DNA of 64,000 nt from Pseudomonas sp. RIT-PI-q. Its GTDB lineage: Bacteria > Pseudomonadota > Gammaproteobacteria > Pseudomonadales > Pseudomonadaceae. The DNA lies in contig NZ_LHPC01000038.1 of the NCBI RefSeq assembly GCF_001297125.1, forward strand, positions 230,220-294,219, written 5' to 3'. The notes under the pieces were generated by a model. It saw nothing but the letters and a program-made list of their open reading frames with translations, ran no database searches and was not told the DNA's origin. The translations under genes and the position numbers were made by a program. Below, one piece after another: positions 26,723 through 35,178 of this stretch; positions within the stretch are counted from its first letter, which is position 1, and every line of letters starts with the position of its first letter.

Positions 26723-27157
26723 ATGAAGCATCGCCTCGTATATCTCTTGAACGTTGGGCAGCGCAGGCTGCAACGTTGGTCACAGGCCCGCGCGGCCCGT
26801 GGCGGCGTGACAGCGGCCCAATCCGGGTTGCTATTCTTTCTAGGCACCCATGACGGTGCCCTGATGAGCGAGGCCGCGGCCGCGCTGGACCTCGGGGCGC
26901 CGGGCATGAGTGGCCTGGCTGACCGAACAGAAAGAGCCGGCTTGATCGAACGCCGTGCCGACGAGAACGATGGCCGCGCCTCGCGTCTCTGGCTGACAGA
27001 CGCAGGGCGCTCCGCGCGTCAGCGTTCCAAGTCTGGCATGAAAGATCTGAATGCCCGGCTGACTGAAGGTTTCACCGAAGCGGAGATCGACGTGGTGGCG
27101 CGCTGGCTGACCAGCCTGCAGACTCAGTTTCACGGAGACGACGAGAATGAAGTCTAG
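26723..27157 (+). CDS. MarR-family regulator
   Basis: 144 aa from ATG 26723 (MKHRLVYLLNVGQ). Winged HTH about 30-100 with LMSEAAAALDLGAPGMSGLADRTERAGLIERRADENDGRASR, the usual MarR recognition helix and wing. ATG 26687 upstream is rejected as start because it lies inside the presumed operator. Operators before its own gene and before the enoyl-CoA hydratase suggest autoregulation and repression of that gene, released by an acid or CoA-thioester ligand as in other aromatic-acid MarR proteins. The hydratase gene converges on its 3' end. Confidence 0.85.
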   Translation: MKHRLVYLLNVGQRRLQRWSQARAARGGVTAAQSGLLFFLGTHDGALMSEAAAALDLGAPGMSGLADRTERAGLIERRADENDGRASRLWLTDAGRSARQRSKSGMKDLNARLTEGFTEAEIDVVARWLTSLQTQFHGDDENEV

Positions 27158-27188
27158 CCTCGTCTGTGGCTGGCCAGAGTGAAACAGC

Positions 27189-27965
27189 TTAGTGCTGGGC
27201 GACCTTCGAAAAGTCCGGCCTGCGCTTTTCGGCAAAGGCCGCAAAAGCCTCCCTGGCTTCCGCACTTATCAGCCTCTCCTGGAATTGCGCACTCTCTCTG
27301 TCCATCTGCGCAACCAGCATCTCGGCCTGGCGCATTAACGTTTTCATGGCGCCCAGCGAACCCGCTGGCTTAGCGGCGATGCGTTCGGCCATCCGGCGCG
27401 CGTCGATACGTAACTCGTCATTGGCACAGACCTTGTTGGCGATGCCCCAGGCAACAGCAGTTTGCGCATTGAGCGGTTCGCCCATGGCAAACATTTCGAA
27501 CGCCCTGACATGACCTACGCGCAGCGGTAGCAGATAGCTCGATGCCGCTTCGGGCACCAAAGCCAGATTGATAAATGGCGTAATCAGTTCTGCATCCTGC
27601 GTCAGTAGCACGTAGTCGCAATGCAGCAGCATGGTGGCGCCAACCCCAACTGCCTTTCCGTGAACCGCGCCAATGATAGGCACAGTCGCTTTGGCCAGAG
27701 CATGCAGAAACCGGTGAACGTGGCTTTCGCTGGGGCCCTTTCCCGACGCAATGGCAGCGAACTCGCCCACATCATTTCCTGCAGTGAACATGTCCCCATC
27801 ACCTTGGATCAGCGCCACGCGGACATTCCCGTCATGCTCCGCACGCTCGATGGCGTCGGCCAGCGTGCTGTACATCTCGTTCGTCAATGCGTTCTTCTTG
27901 TCCGGTCGGGCAAGCGTAATGGTGAGAATGCCGTCGGACAGGTCGACGCGTATTTCTGCGGTCAT
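27189..27965 (-). CDS. Enoyl-CoA hydratase/isomerase family protein
   Basis: 258 aa crotonase-fold enzyme. The oxyanion-hole segments are FTAGNDVGEF and GAVHGKAVGVGATMLLHCDYV; the usual hydratase glutamates are replaced or shifted (ITPFINLALVPEAASS keeps one E), closer to delta3-delta2 enoyl-CoA isomerases or PaaG/YfcX-like proteins. GGAG ribosome site before ATG 27965. Two MarR-type palindromes precede it. Probably acts on the CoA ester made by the neighbouring ligase. Confidence 0.87.
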   Translation of the reverse strand: MTAEIRVDLSDGILTITLARPDKKNALTNEMYSTLADAIERAEHDGNVRVALIQGDGDMFTAGNDVGEFAAIASGKGPSESHVHRFLHALAKATVPIIGAVHGKAVGVGATMLLHCDYVLLTQDAELITPFINLALVPEAASSYLLPLRVGHVRAFEMFAMGEPLNAQTAVAWGIANKVCANDELRIDARRMAERIAAKPAGSLGAMKTLMRQAEMLVAQMDRESAQFQERLISAEAREAFAAFAEKRRPDFSKVAQH

Positions 27966-27985
27966 GTTCTTCTCCTGAGTTTAGG

Positions 27986-28021
27986 TTCGCATGCGAAGTA
28001 TATTAATTGTTTGCATGCGAA
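27986..28021. promoter_or_regulatory. Paired MarR operators before enoyl-CoA hydratase
   Basis: Perfect palindrome TTCGCATGCGAA (27986-27997) and near copy TTTGCATGCGAA (28010-28021), centres 24 bp apart, with an AT-rich stretch between them. A third copy precedes the marR gene 1.3 kb away. Confidence 0.6.
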
Positions 28022-28106
28022 GTAAACAGGTGAAGAATGGGGACTCGTACCACTGCCTCGCGGCATTGTGCGATGCCAACACTGGCCCCTGACGGGTGTC
28101 GGCGAC

Positions 28107-28727
28107 TCAGCCGATATCGACGTTCAAGGCGATGTCCCAAGTGCCGGCGCCGTTTTTCGCCAGGCCGATCATCATCAGGCCGAGCGCCTCGAGCGTCTGG
28201 GCCATGTGCAGGCCGCCGACATCCAAGGGGCGCAGCCCGAGACTCTCGATAAACGTCGAGACGCGTGCCTTGGCCTGCGGATCGTCGGCGGCGATGAACG
28301 CGGCGAGGCGCCCACCTTTAGCAAGGACGTGGCCGAAGAGCGTGTTGACCGCCTTCACGACATGCGCGCTGGCGGGGGCGACCCTGGCGATCTCCTGCGC
28401 ACCCGAACTGCCGGCGGGAGAGACGAGGCCCGTGAGGTCCGGAGAGGCCGTGTTGGTGATGTCGATGATCACCTTGTCGTCGAGCGCGTCCCCGTACTCG
28501 GCCACCACCGACGCCGCACCGGTGTACGGCACGGCGAGGATGACGATGTCGCCGGCCGGAATGGCCCCGTACGTCCCTGTAGTCGCTCCGGCTGCGAGCT
28601 TGTCGGCCAGCGCCTGCGCCTTGGCGGGGTCGCGGCTGATCACCTCAATGGTGTATCCCGCGTTGGCGGTACGACCGGCGATCGCCGCGGCCATGCCTCC
28701 TGAACCGATAATGCTGATAGTGCTCAT
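28107..28727 (-). CDS. NAD(P)-binding reductase, F420-dependent NADP reductase-like (module 1)
   Basis: 206 aa single Rossmann-domain protein: IIGSGGMAAAIAGRTANAGY at the N-terminus, then ILAVPY, VIIDITNTASPD and VKAVNTLFGHVLA, as in proteins named NADPH-dependent F420 reductase. Pseudomonads lack F420, so it probably uses NADPH to reduce another small molecule. Good ribosome site (GAGGAAACAGCAC). A paralogous gene occurs at 30735 in a parallel arrangement; a copy of this gene's first bases also appears at 30000. Confidence 0.8.
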   Translation of the reverse strand: MSTISIIGSGGMAAAIAGRTANAGYTIEVISRDPAKAQALADKLAAGATTGTYGAIPAGDIVILAVPYTGAASVVAEYGDALDDKVIIDITNTASPDLTGLVSPAGSSGAQEIARVAPASAHVVKAVNTLFGHVLAKGGRLAAFIAADDPQAKARVSTFIESLGLRPLDVGGLHMAQTLEALGLMMIGLAKNGAGTWDIALNVDIG

Positions 28728-28922
28728 GTGCTGTTTCCTCGTGAATTAGGTTTTTTCGTTGCTTCAACGGGCATCCCACGGTCATATCGCGTGTGTGCCG
28801 GGTCGCGTGCGTCATCCCTCATGCCAGCCCTGGATAGGCAGAGTCTTTACCCGAACGGATCACGCATCGCGACATTGCTGTCCGCCGGGTCTGCTGCGCC
28901 CCGGCGCCCTCCTCAACTCAAC

Positions 28923-29864
28923 TCAGTCGGCAGGAAAGTAATGGCCGTTGTCCAGGTCCTCGAGCAGGCCGGGCTGAGCAGGCTCCCAACCAAGGGTCTG
29001 GCGGGTGATGAGGCTGGATGCCGGGAGGTCCAGCGTGACCAGATTCGCGAGGAAGCCAAAGTATCCCGGCAGCATCAGTACATCCGCGGGAATGCTCACG
29101 GCCGGCAGGCCCAGACGGCGGCCAATGGCCTCGGCGATCTCGCGGAACGAAATAGCCTCGTCGGCAACCGCGTGCCAGTTTTTGCCGGCAGGGCCCTTCT
29201 CCAGTGCCAGACGGAACACGACGGCGAGGTCGCGGGCGTGCACGGCTGACCAGTTGTTCTTGCCATCACCGGGATAACCGATGACGCCCTTCTCCTTGGC
29301 AAGTCCGATCAGAATCGGGAGGAAGCCGGCGTTGTCGGTCGTGCTGTGCATGATGGTAGGAATCCGCACGACCGAGGACCGCACGCCTTGCCTGGCGAGA
29401 CCGAGTACGGTGGTTTCGACGATGTTACGAACGCGCAAGGTGCCCTTGAACTTCTCGCCGCCAGAGAGGGTGGGATCCTCCTCGGTGGCTGGACGGCCGA
29501 GAGGTTCCCAACCCGGCGAGCCGATGCTCCCGGACGTGACCAGCGGCTTTCCGGTCCCCTTTAGTGCCTCGCCGTATGCGAGCATGATCGCCTGCTCCGC
29601 GGCAGCCACCGCGTCGAGGCCTCCGGTGGGAAGCAGGTCTTGCCTGTGCGCGACGTGAATCACACCGTCGGAATCCGCTGCCGCCGCTTTTAGCCCATCG
29701 AGATCATCAAGGTCACCGCGACGCACCTTGGCGCCAAGCGCAGACACCGCCTCTGCGGACTTGTCCGACCGGGCAAGCGCAGTGACCTCGTGACCGGCTG
29801 CAATGAGGTCGGAAATGATGTACGGACCGGAATGGCCGGTCCCTCCAGTGACGAAAACGCGCAT
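28923..29864 (-). CDS. Extended SDR / NAD-dependent epimerase-like reductase
   Basis: 313 aa. N-terminal VTGGTGHSGPYI is an atypical-SDR NAD(P) motif; ALARSDKSAEAV follows. The active-site tyrosine of the classical YxxxK motif is not obvious, and the sequence resembles NmrA-like or 'NAD-dependent epimerase/dehydratase' proteins that respond to redox state. Divergent from an HxlR regulator with operators in the gap, so probably induced by reactive electrophiles or quinones; that role is inferred. About 195 bp of non-coding DNA separate it from the downstream reductase gene. Confidence 0.82.
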   Translation of the reverse strand: MRVFVTGGTGHSGPYIISDLIAAGHEVTALARSDKSAEAVSALGAKVRRGDLDDLDGLKAAAADSDGVIHVAHRQDLLPTGGLDAVAAAEQAIMLAYGEALKGTGKPLVTSGSIGSPGWEPLGRPATEEDPTLSGGEKFKGTLRVRNIVETTVLGLARQGVRSSVVRIPTIMHSTTDNAGFLPILIGLAKEKGVIGYPGDGKNNWSAVHARDLAVVFRLALEKGPAGKNWHAVADEAISFREIAEAIGRRLGLPAVSIPADVLMLPGYFGFLANLVTLDLPASSLITRQTLGWEPAQPGLLEDLDNGHYFPAD

Positions 29865-29916
29865 GTTAATGCTCCATGTGAGTGATGTGATGCGAGAAGT
29901 GGTACTACAGGAACGC

Positions 29917-30000
29917 TCAGCCGAGATGGCTGACGCCGATTGAGAAGTGGGTGTGCTTGACGGAGTGGGCGATGAGCAGCGGCCCCGAGATAGTGCTCAT
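29917..30000 (-). pseudogene. 27-codon chimeric gene remnant
   Basis: AAGGAAACTGCGC precedes an ATG whose first codons (MSTIS) and leader repeat those of the reductase gene at 28727 (about 22 of 28 bases identical). The frame then reads LLIAHSVKHTHFSIGVSHLG and stops; that tail resembles the first strand of VOC/glyoxalase-fold proteins. Best explained as debris from recombination. Confidence 0.35.
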
Positions 30001-30093
30001 GCGCAGTTTCCTTGCAGGTGTGGGATTGATCATTCTTCGGCTGCCGGGGCGATCCGGCGAACTCACTCAACGTACGATCCATGCTGGTCGCAT

Positions 30094-30143
30094 CACTTGC
30101 AAAAAGCAAGTGATTGAGAGAATTTTACTTGCGACATGCAAGC
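30094..30143. promoter_or_regulatory. Two HxlR operators (module 1)
   Basis: CACTTGC-AAAAA-GCAAGTG (30094-30112) and ACTTGC-GACAT-GCAAGC (30127-30143): the same ACTTGC-N5-GCAAGY palindrome twice, 32 bp centre to centre, i.e. three helical turns, ending 17 bp before the hxlR start. Confidence 0.65.
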
Positions 30144-30160
30144 GATGTTAAGATCCAGCC

Positions 30161-30613
30161 ATGAAGACAACTCTTAAAGAAGACTTTCGGTCCCATTGCG
30201 CGGTGAACTACGGCGTGGAGATTTTCGGCGATCGGTGGTCGCTCTTGATCATTCGCGACATCGTTTTTGTGGGAAAGAAGACGTATGGCGACTTCCTGAA
30301 ATCGGAAGAGGGAATCGCGACCAATGTCCTTGCATCCCGACTGGCCTTTCTTGAAGAGCAAGGCGTGCTCTCGAAGGCGCCCAGCCCCGACGACAGGCGC
30401 AAGGACTTCTACACGTTGACCGAGAAGGGCCTGGACCTCATTCCAATAGTGATCAACATTGTGCTCTGGAGCGCGAAGCATGATTCGAAATCGTACGTGC
30501 TGCGCCGCGAGGAGTTTGTGGCTCGATTAAGTCAAAACCCGGTGCAGGTGAGCGAGGAAGTGAAGGCGCTGGTCCGCAATGGCGGGTGCCTCTTTCCTGC
30601 GAGCGGGGGATGA
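30161..30613 (+). CDS. HxlR-family regulator (module 1)
   Basis: 150 aa. HxlR winged helix: CAVNYGVEIFGDRWSLLIIRDIVFVGKKTYGDF, LASRLAFLEEQGVLSK, DDRRKDFYTLTEKG. A single N-terminal Cys (C13) sits where redox-sensing relatives such as YodB and HypR carry theirs. Divergent from the SDR gene at 29864; the twin palindromes in the gap are its likely binding sites and would make it autoregulated. Confidence 0.87.
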   Translation: MKTTLKEDFRSHCAVNYGVEIFGDRWSLLIIRDIVFVGKKTYGDFLKSEEGIATNVLASRLAFLEEQGVLSKAPSPDDRRKDFYTLTEKGLDLIPIVINIVLWSAKHDSKSYVLRREEFVARLSQNPVQVSEEVKALVRNGGCLFPASGG

Positions 30614-30734
30614 ACAAAGGAGAGGGGCAGATTTTTTTTGTGCGGGCCGGTAACGGCCTGCCGCCAGGCAGGCCTTCATTTCACCAGGTCGGCCTGATGA
30701 GTCGATCTCCCTATAAGACCGCGATCACGATTCA

Positions 30735-31334
30735 TCAGTCGAACTTGACCAAGTCCTTGAAGATCAGTTGACCCCAGCTATTCCCGCGCGCCTGCACCAG
30801 CAGTCCACCTTCCGACAGCCCGCCCAGTTTGATCGGTGAGAAACCGAGGTTTTCCGCCAGCGCACCCACTTCCGCTGCGGCGTCGTCATCGTCGCTGGCC
30901 AGGAACACGACTCTCCTGCCACCCTTCACGGTCGGATCCTGGCCAAGGACGGCGGCGCCCAAATGGTTGAAGCCCTTGACCAGTCTTGCCCCCGTGAACG
31001 CCTGCGCGACGACCCTGGAAGAAGGCTGTCCACCGAGTTCCTCAGGGGACACGCCGTAGGCGTTGGTCACATCGACGATGATCTTTCCCTTCCAGGTCGG
31101 CAGCGCCTTCGCGACATCCGGATGCGACTCGAAACGGACAGCCAGAAAGACGATGTCCGCCTTGACCGCGTCCGCCAGGTTTTTGGGAATGATCTGAGGT
31201 CCGATCGCTGCGGCGGCGGGTGCAAAGCTTTGCGGGTCGCGCGTGGTTGCAACGGAGACTTCGATGCCGTTGCGGGCAAATGCCTTGGCCAAGGCCTGAC
31301 CGATATTGCCGAAACCGATAATTGCGTAGCTCAT
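30735..31334 (-). CDS. NAD(P)-binding reductase, F420-reductase-like (module 2)
   Basis: 199 aa, Rossmann motif MSYAIIGFGNIGQALAKAFARNG, then VFLAVRFESHPDV, IIVDVTNAYG, VKGFNHLGAAVLG, LASDDDDAAAEVGALAENLGF. Same family as the gene at 28107 but only distantly similar. Probably reduces a small substrate with NADPH. CAGGAG ribosome site before ATG 31334. Same strand as the SDR gene just upstream (70 bp), so likely one transcript. Confidence 0.82.
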   Translation of the reverse strand: MSYAIIGFGNIGQALAKAFARNGIEVSVATTRDPQSFAPAAAAIGPQIIPKNLADAVKADIVFLAVRFESHPDVAKALPTWKGKIIVDVTNAYGVSPEELGGQPSSRVVAQAFTGARLVKGFNHLGAAVLGQDPTVKGGRRVVFLASDDDDAAAEVGALAENLGFSPIKLGGLSEGGLLVQARGNSWGQLIFKDLVKFD

Positions 31335-31404
31335 ATAGTCTCCTGAGGTTTACCGAGTTCTACGGCGCTCCGAACAATCGAATGGAGCGCCTGGACGTAG
31401 GGCG

Positions 31405-32139
31405 TCAGAGTTGCGCAAGACCGCCGTCAACGGCGACTTCGCTGGCGGTCATGAAGCTGCTGTCCGGCGACGCGAGAAAGGCAGCCACGGCCCCGATCTC
31501 CGCCGGATCGGCCATGCGCTGCAGCGGCGTCATCGCGGCGTAGATTTTCTGGCCCTCTTCGCCCAGCGCTTCCTTCGCGAGTTCGGTCGCCGTCGCCCCG
31601 GGTGACAGCACATTTACCCGAATGCCGCTGCCCTTCAAGTCCTCCGCCCAGGTCCGCGCAAGGTTGCGCACGGCCGCCTTGCTCGCGCTGTAGGCGCTCA
31701 TTCCCGGGGCGCCCGTGGTGCCGGCGCTCGAACCGGTGAGGATGATCGAACCGCCCTCGCCCATCAGCGGCAGCGCCTTCTGGACGGTGAAGATCGTCCC
31801 CTTCACGTTGGTGTCGAAGGTTTCGTCAATGTGCTCGGCGGTGATCTTGCCGAGCGCAAGCTGGCTTCCGGCCCCGGCATTGGCGAAGACGATGTCGAGG
31901 GTTCCGCGCTCGGCCTTCACCGCCGCGTAGAGTCGGTCGAGGTCGGCCAGATCGGAGACAGAGCCCTTCACCGCGCGGGCATTGGGCCCGAGTTCGGCCA
32001 CAGCGGCGTCGAGCGCATCCTGCCGGCGGCCAAAGATGAAGACGAAGGCGCCCTCCTCGATGAAGCGTTTTGCGGCGGCGCGGCCGATGCCGGTAGCGCC
32101 ACCCGTGATCACAGCGGTCTTTCCATTCAGTCGGGTCAT
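31405..32139 (-). CDS. SDR-family oxidoreductase (module 2)
   Basis: 244 aa classical SDR: TGGATGIGRAAAKRF, NAGAGS, GSIILTGSSAG, YSASK and DSSFMTASEVAVDGGLAQL. Start ATG 32139 has AAGGA upstream; codons up to 32196 lack a ribosome site. Divergent from the second HxlR regulator (113 bp gap). Specific substrate unknown. Confidence 0.86.
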   Translation of the reverse strand: MTRLNGKTAVITGGATGIGRAAAKRFIEEGAFVFIFGRRQDALDAAVAELGPNARAVKGSVSDLADLDRLYAAVKAERGTLDIVFANAGAGSQLALGKITAEHIDETFDTNVKGTIFTVQKALPLMGEGGSIILTGSSAGTTGAPGMSAYSASKAAVRNLARTWAEDLKGSGIRVNVLSPGATATELAKEALGEEGQKIYAAMTPLQRMADPAEIGAVAAFLASPDSSFMTASEVAVDGGLAQL

Positions 32140-32222
32140 GTCGTGCATCCTTCCTAAGCGTTGCAGGGAAGCAGGGAGTTGCTTGCTTGAGGCCAAGGAT
32201 GCGGTTCTGATAACCTAACGAC

Positions 32223-32247
32223 AAGTATGCACTTTTAGGTAAGTACC
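32223..32247. promoter_or_regulatory. Possible HxlR operator (module 2)
   Basis: AAGTATGCACTT (AAGT-N4-ACTT) followed by the small palindrome GGTAAGTACC, ending 5 bp before the hxlR start in the divergent gap. Weaker than the sites of module 1. Confidence 0.35.
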
Positions 32248-32252
32248 AAAAA

Positions 32253-32615
32253 ATGACGACGACTTCTGAAACCTGCGACCCCGGTTGTGGACTCAACGCC
32301 ACGCTGCGCATCATCTCGGGCAAGTGGAAACCGCTGGTCCTGTTTTTCCTGCGCGACGGCCCAAAGCGTTATGGCGAACTAAAGCGCCTGGTCCAGGGCG
32401 TCAGTGACAAGGTGCTGATCCAGCAATTGAAGGATTTGGAGGCCGATCACGTGCTGGCGCGGACCGACTACAAGGAAGTGCCGCCGCGCGTGGACTACGC
32501 GCTGACCCCGCTCGGTCGCAGCCTGGCTGACGCGATCATCCCGCTGTGCACGTGGGGCACCGAGAACATGGCGGAAATGGCAAGCATCTTCGCCAAGCGC
32601 GACACGTTGCCCTAG
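32253..32615 (+). CDS. HxlR-family regulator (module 2)
   Basis: 120 aa. CDPGCGLNATLRIISGKWKPLVLFFLRDGPKRYGELKRLV is the HxlR signature; two N-terminal Cys (C8 and C12) precede the first helix, a position used for thiol sensing in YodB and QorR. Divergent from the SDR/reductase pair, which it probably represses until an electrophile or oxidant modifies the Cys. The mechanism is inferred from relatives. Confidence 0.87.
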   Translation: MTTTSETCDPGCGLNATLRIISGKWKPLVLFFLRDGPKRYGELKRLVQGVSDKVLIQQLKDLEADHVLARTDYKEVPPRVDYALTPLGRSLADAIIPLCTWGTENMAEMASIFAKRDTLP

Positions 32616-32773
32616 CAGGCTACTGAAGCGCTGCTGAGTCGGACGACCCTGCACGTTCGTGGGAGGGCGGCAGGTCGAATGCTTCCGCATCAGAGTGTCA
32701 GGATGCGTGGTTTTCGCGCTCTGCGTGACAGGCCGAAATTGGCGAGAATTTCTAACAGTGAGACGCGATCGAG

Positions 32774-34783
32774 CTACTTGCGCTCTCGCTCTTCATACCA
32801 CTGCATGAACGCTTCGGCGCTGACCGGTCGGCAGACATGAAAACCCTGGGCCATGTCGCAATGGTAACCGCCCAGCGCATCGAGCACGCCAGCTGTTTCT
32901 ACGCCTTCAGCAATGACTGTCATGCCAAGATTGTGACCCAGATCGACAACGCTCCGGACGATGAGCTCGTTGGCTTGATCGCTTTGCATGGCCAGGACAA
33001 AGGATTTGTCGATCTTGAGTTCGCTGATGGGCAGATCCTTCAACTGAGCCAGACTGGTATAGCCGACGCCGAAATCATCGATGGCAATGTGGATGCCCAT
33101 CGCATGTAACTGCCTCAGGATGGTCCGGGCCGCGTAGGAATCGAGCATGATCGCGGATTCGGTCACTTCGAGCATGAGCATGTTTGGGGTCAACTTGTGC
33201 CGCTCAAGCAAATCGACGATCTGAACCACCAATTTGTCGTCCAGCAGGTTACGTGCAGAAATGTTCACGGCAACCGGTATGCAAATCCCGATGTCGGCCC
33301 AGGCCCGCACTTGAGACAGCGCAAGGTTCAGCACGTAGTAAGTCAGGGAGCCAATGATTCCGGTGAGTTCGGCAAACGGAATGAACTCATCCGGATTCAC
33401 GAGGCCGCGCACCGGATGCTGCCAACGCACCAATGCCTCCACGCCAGTGACTTCTCCTGTGCTCAGGCTGACCTTGGGCTGGTACTCCAGGAACAATTCA
33501 CGGCGATCCAGACCTCGCCGCAGTTCGCCGAGCATGGCCAGGCGTTCCGGTGAGCGCCGATCCGCTCCCGGGTCGTAGGCGAGTATGCCTTTGCCCTGTT
33601 TCTTGGCTGCATACATGGCGATGTCGGCACGCTGCATGAGCATTGAAGGTTCATCACCATGCAGCCCTGACACCACAACCCCGAAGCTGGCCTCGACATC
33701 CAGTTCGACCCCATCGATTTCAAACGATGCGGTAATCGCGTCGTGCAGCCGTTGCGCTGCTTTCAACGCGCCTTCGAGGTCTTCGACGGACGGAAGCAGA
33801 ATCGCAAACTCATCACCACCCAACCGGCAGACCGTGTCGATTTCCCGCGCTTCACTGATCAGCCGTTTGCCGATCGCGTCAAGCAGGCGATCCCCGTAGT
33901 GATGCCCGAGGGTGTCGTTGACTTCCTTGAATCGGTCTAGATCGATGAGCAACAGGCCAGTGGTTGAGCCCTGACGGCGCCCGAGGCGCAGTGCCTGCTC
34001 GAAACGATCGGCCAGGAGGGTTCGATTGGCCAGCCCGGTGAGCTTGTCATGCAGCGACGCGTGCAAGGCATCCTTGCGTTGGCTGTCGAGTTCGACCCGG
34101 GTGCGTCGCAGTATTTGCGCGAAAAGCCCGGCGAGAATCAGCCCGGCGATGAAAACGATAGGGGTGCTATCCGCATTGAAGGACTCCCGCGTGCGCAGCT
34201 TCTCCAGCGCCACGATGGACTCCTTGTGGTGATTGGCCGCTGCTTGCAAGACGCCTTTTTCAATCTTTTCGAACAGCGGGTCGCCCTCGTCAATGTCAAT
34301 CCGGCGCGCCTCGGCATCATTGCCAGCGTCAACGGCCTTGAATAACTTGTTGACGCTGTCCAGGAAGGGCGTCAGTGCCGTGAGCACACTTTGGGCAAGG
34401 AGGTGGTCCGCAGGCGACCCGGTACGCTGAATATGCCCGAGTGCACGCGTGAGGTCCTGCACCGCGTCGTTGAAACGACGAAGGACTGGCGGCCCCGGCT
34501 CCAGGCGATAGAGGCGCTCCAGCGACTCGGCGGCAGCCACCGCAGTCGCCGCCGCTGTGTAGTGGTCGGACAGGACACTCGAAGCGATCGCTGCCTGCCC
34601 CAGTCGTCCAGTGGTCACTGACGACCACACCGCAAAGAAGCTGATGGCGAGCAGCACGAGAATCAACCCATAGCGCGCCCATTGGCTGGGAATGCTATTA
34701 CTCCAACGTGTCAGCCTGGGAACGGCAATCGGTTGCACAAAAGCTTCAGGATGCTCCGAACTTGCTGGTGGTAAATTGCTCAT
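32774..34783 (-). CDS. Membrane GGDEF-EAL protein
   Basis: 669 aa. Two helices (about 37-57 and 207-226) enclose a periplasmic sensor of about 150 residues, mostly helical. GGDEF domain with intact G322-GDEF-326 and inhibitory I-site R313-xx-D316; EAL domain with E449-A-L451, NISARN, IDDFGVGYTSL and IDKSF motifs kept. Both activities, synthesis and hydrolysis of c-di-GMP, look possible; the net sign cannot be read. Relevant because the NfrB-like synthase at 12.3 kb should respond to c-di-GMP. Confidence 0.9.
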   Translation of the reverse strand: MSNLPPASSEHPEAFVQPIAVPRLTRWSNSIPSQWARYGLILVLLAISFFAVWSSVTTGRLGQAAIASSVLSDHYTAAATAVAAAESLERLYRLEPGPPVLRRFNDAVQDLTRALGHIQRTGSPADHLLAQSVLTALTPFLDSVNKLFKAVDAGNDAEARRIDIDEGDPLFEKIEKGVLQAAANHHKESIVALEKLRTRESFNADSTPIVFIAGLILAGLFAQILRRTRVELDSQRKDALHASLHDKLTGLANRTLLADRFEQALRLGRRQGSTTGLLLIDLDRFKEVNDTLGHHYGDRLLDAIGKRLISEAREIDTVCRLGGDEFAILLPSVEDLEGALKAAQRLHDAITASFEIDGVELDVEASFGVVVSGLHGDEPSMLMQRADIAMYAAKKQGKGILAYDPGADRRSPERLAMLGELRRGLDRRELFLEYQPKVSLSTGEVTGVEALVRWQHPVRGLVNPDEFIPFAELTGIIGSLTYYVLNLALSQVRAWADIGICIPVAVNISARNLLDDKLVVQIVDLLERHKLTPNMLMLEVTESAIMLDSYAARTILRQLHAMGIHIAIDDFGVGYTSLAQLKDLPISELKIDKSFVLAMQSDQANELIVRSVVDLGHNLGMTVIAEGVETAGVLDALGGYHCDMAQGFHVCRPVSAEAFMQWYEERERK

Positions 34784-35178
34784 GCGCTACCTCATGTAGA
34801 CGTGGCTGCTTCCATTCTTATTGGCAATATCCACCAAACCTTTAGCTTAGTCGAAAACGAACTCACCCTTAATTATTTGATAATGACGGTCCAGTATTTA
34901 TGCCTACATAAGCAAAACGACAATCTTGGGGCCGTAAATGGCTTAAGCATGAATGTACTTATCAATCCTTCTGCGCACCGTGTCATGTGCAAACCGTGGC
35001 GTCTATTGCACCAAAGCCGTAGCCACTGGCAGACCGCTTTGGATCGATTGCAGCCCGTCGCGACAGGCAGAATTCGGCCAGAAACGGACGAGTTGATGCT
35101 TGTTACTCTCCTGGGAGGTTGTCAACCAACCACGACGCTGGGAAGCTACAGTGACGTTTACCATAAGGACATGCTGAA
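34784..35178. other. AT-rich non-coding gap
   Basis: About 395 bp, low G+C in its first half. A 126-codon frame crosses it but has no ribosome site, unusual composition and no recognisable motif, so I do not call it. The end holds AAGGA before the epimerase gene. Confidence 0.45.
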
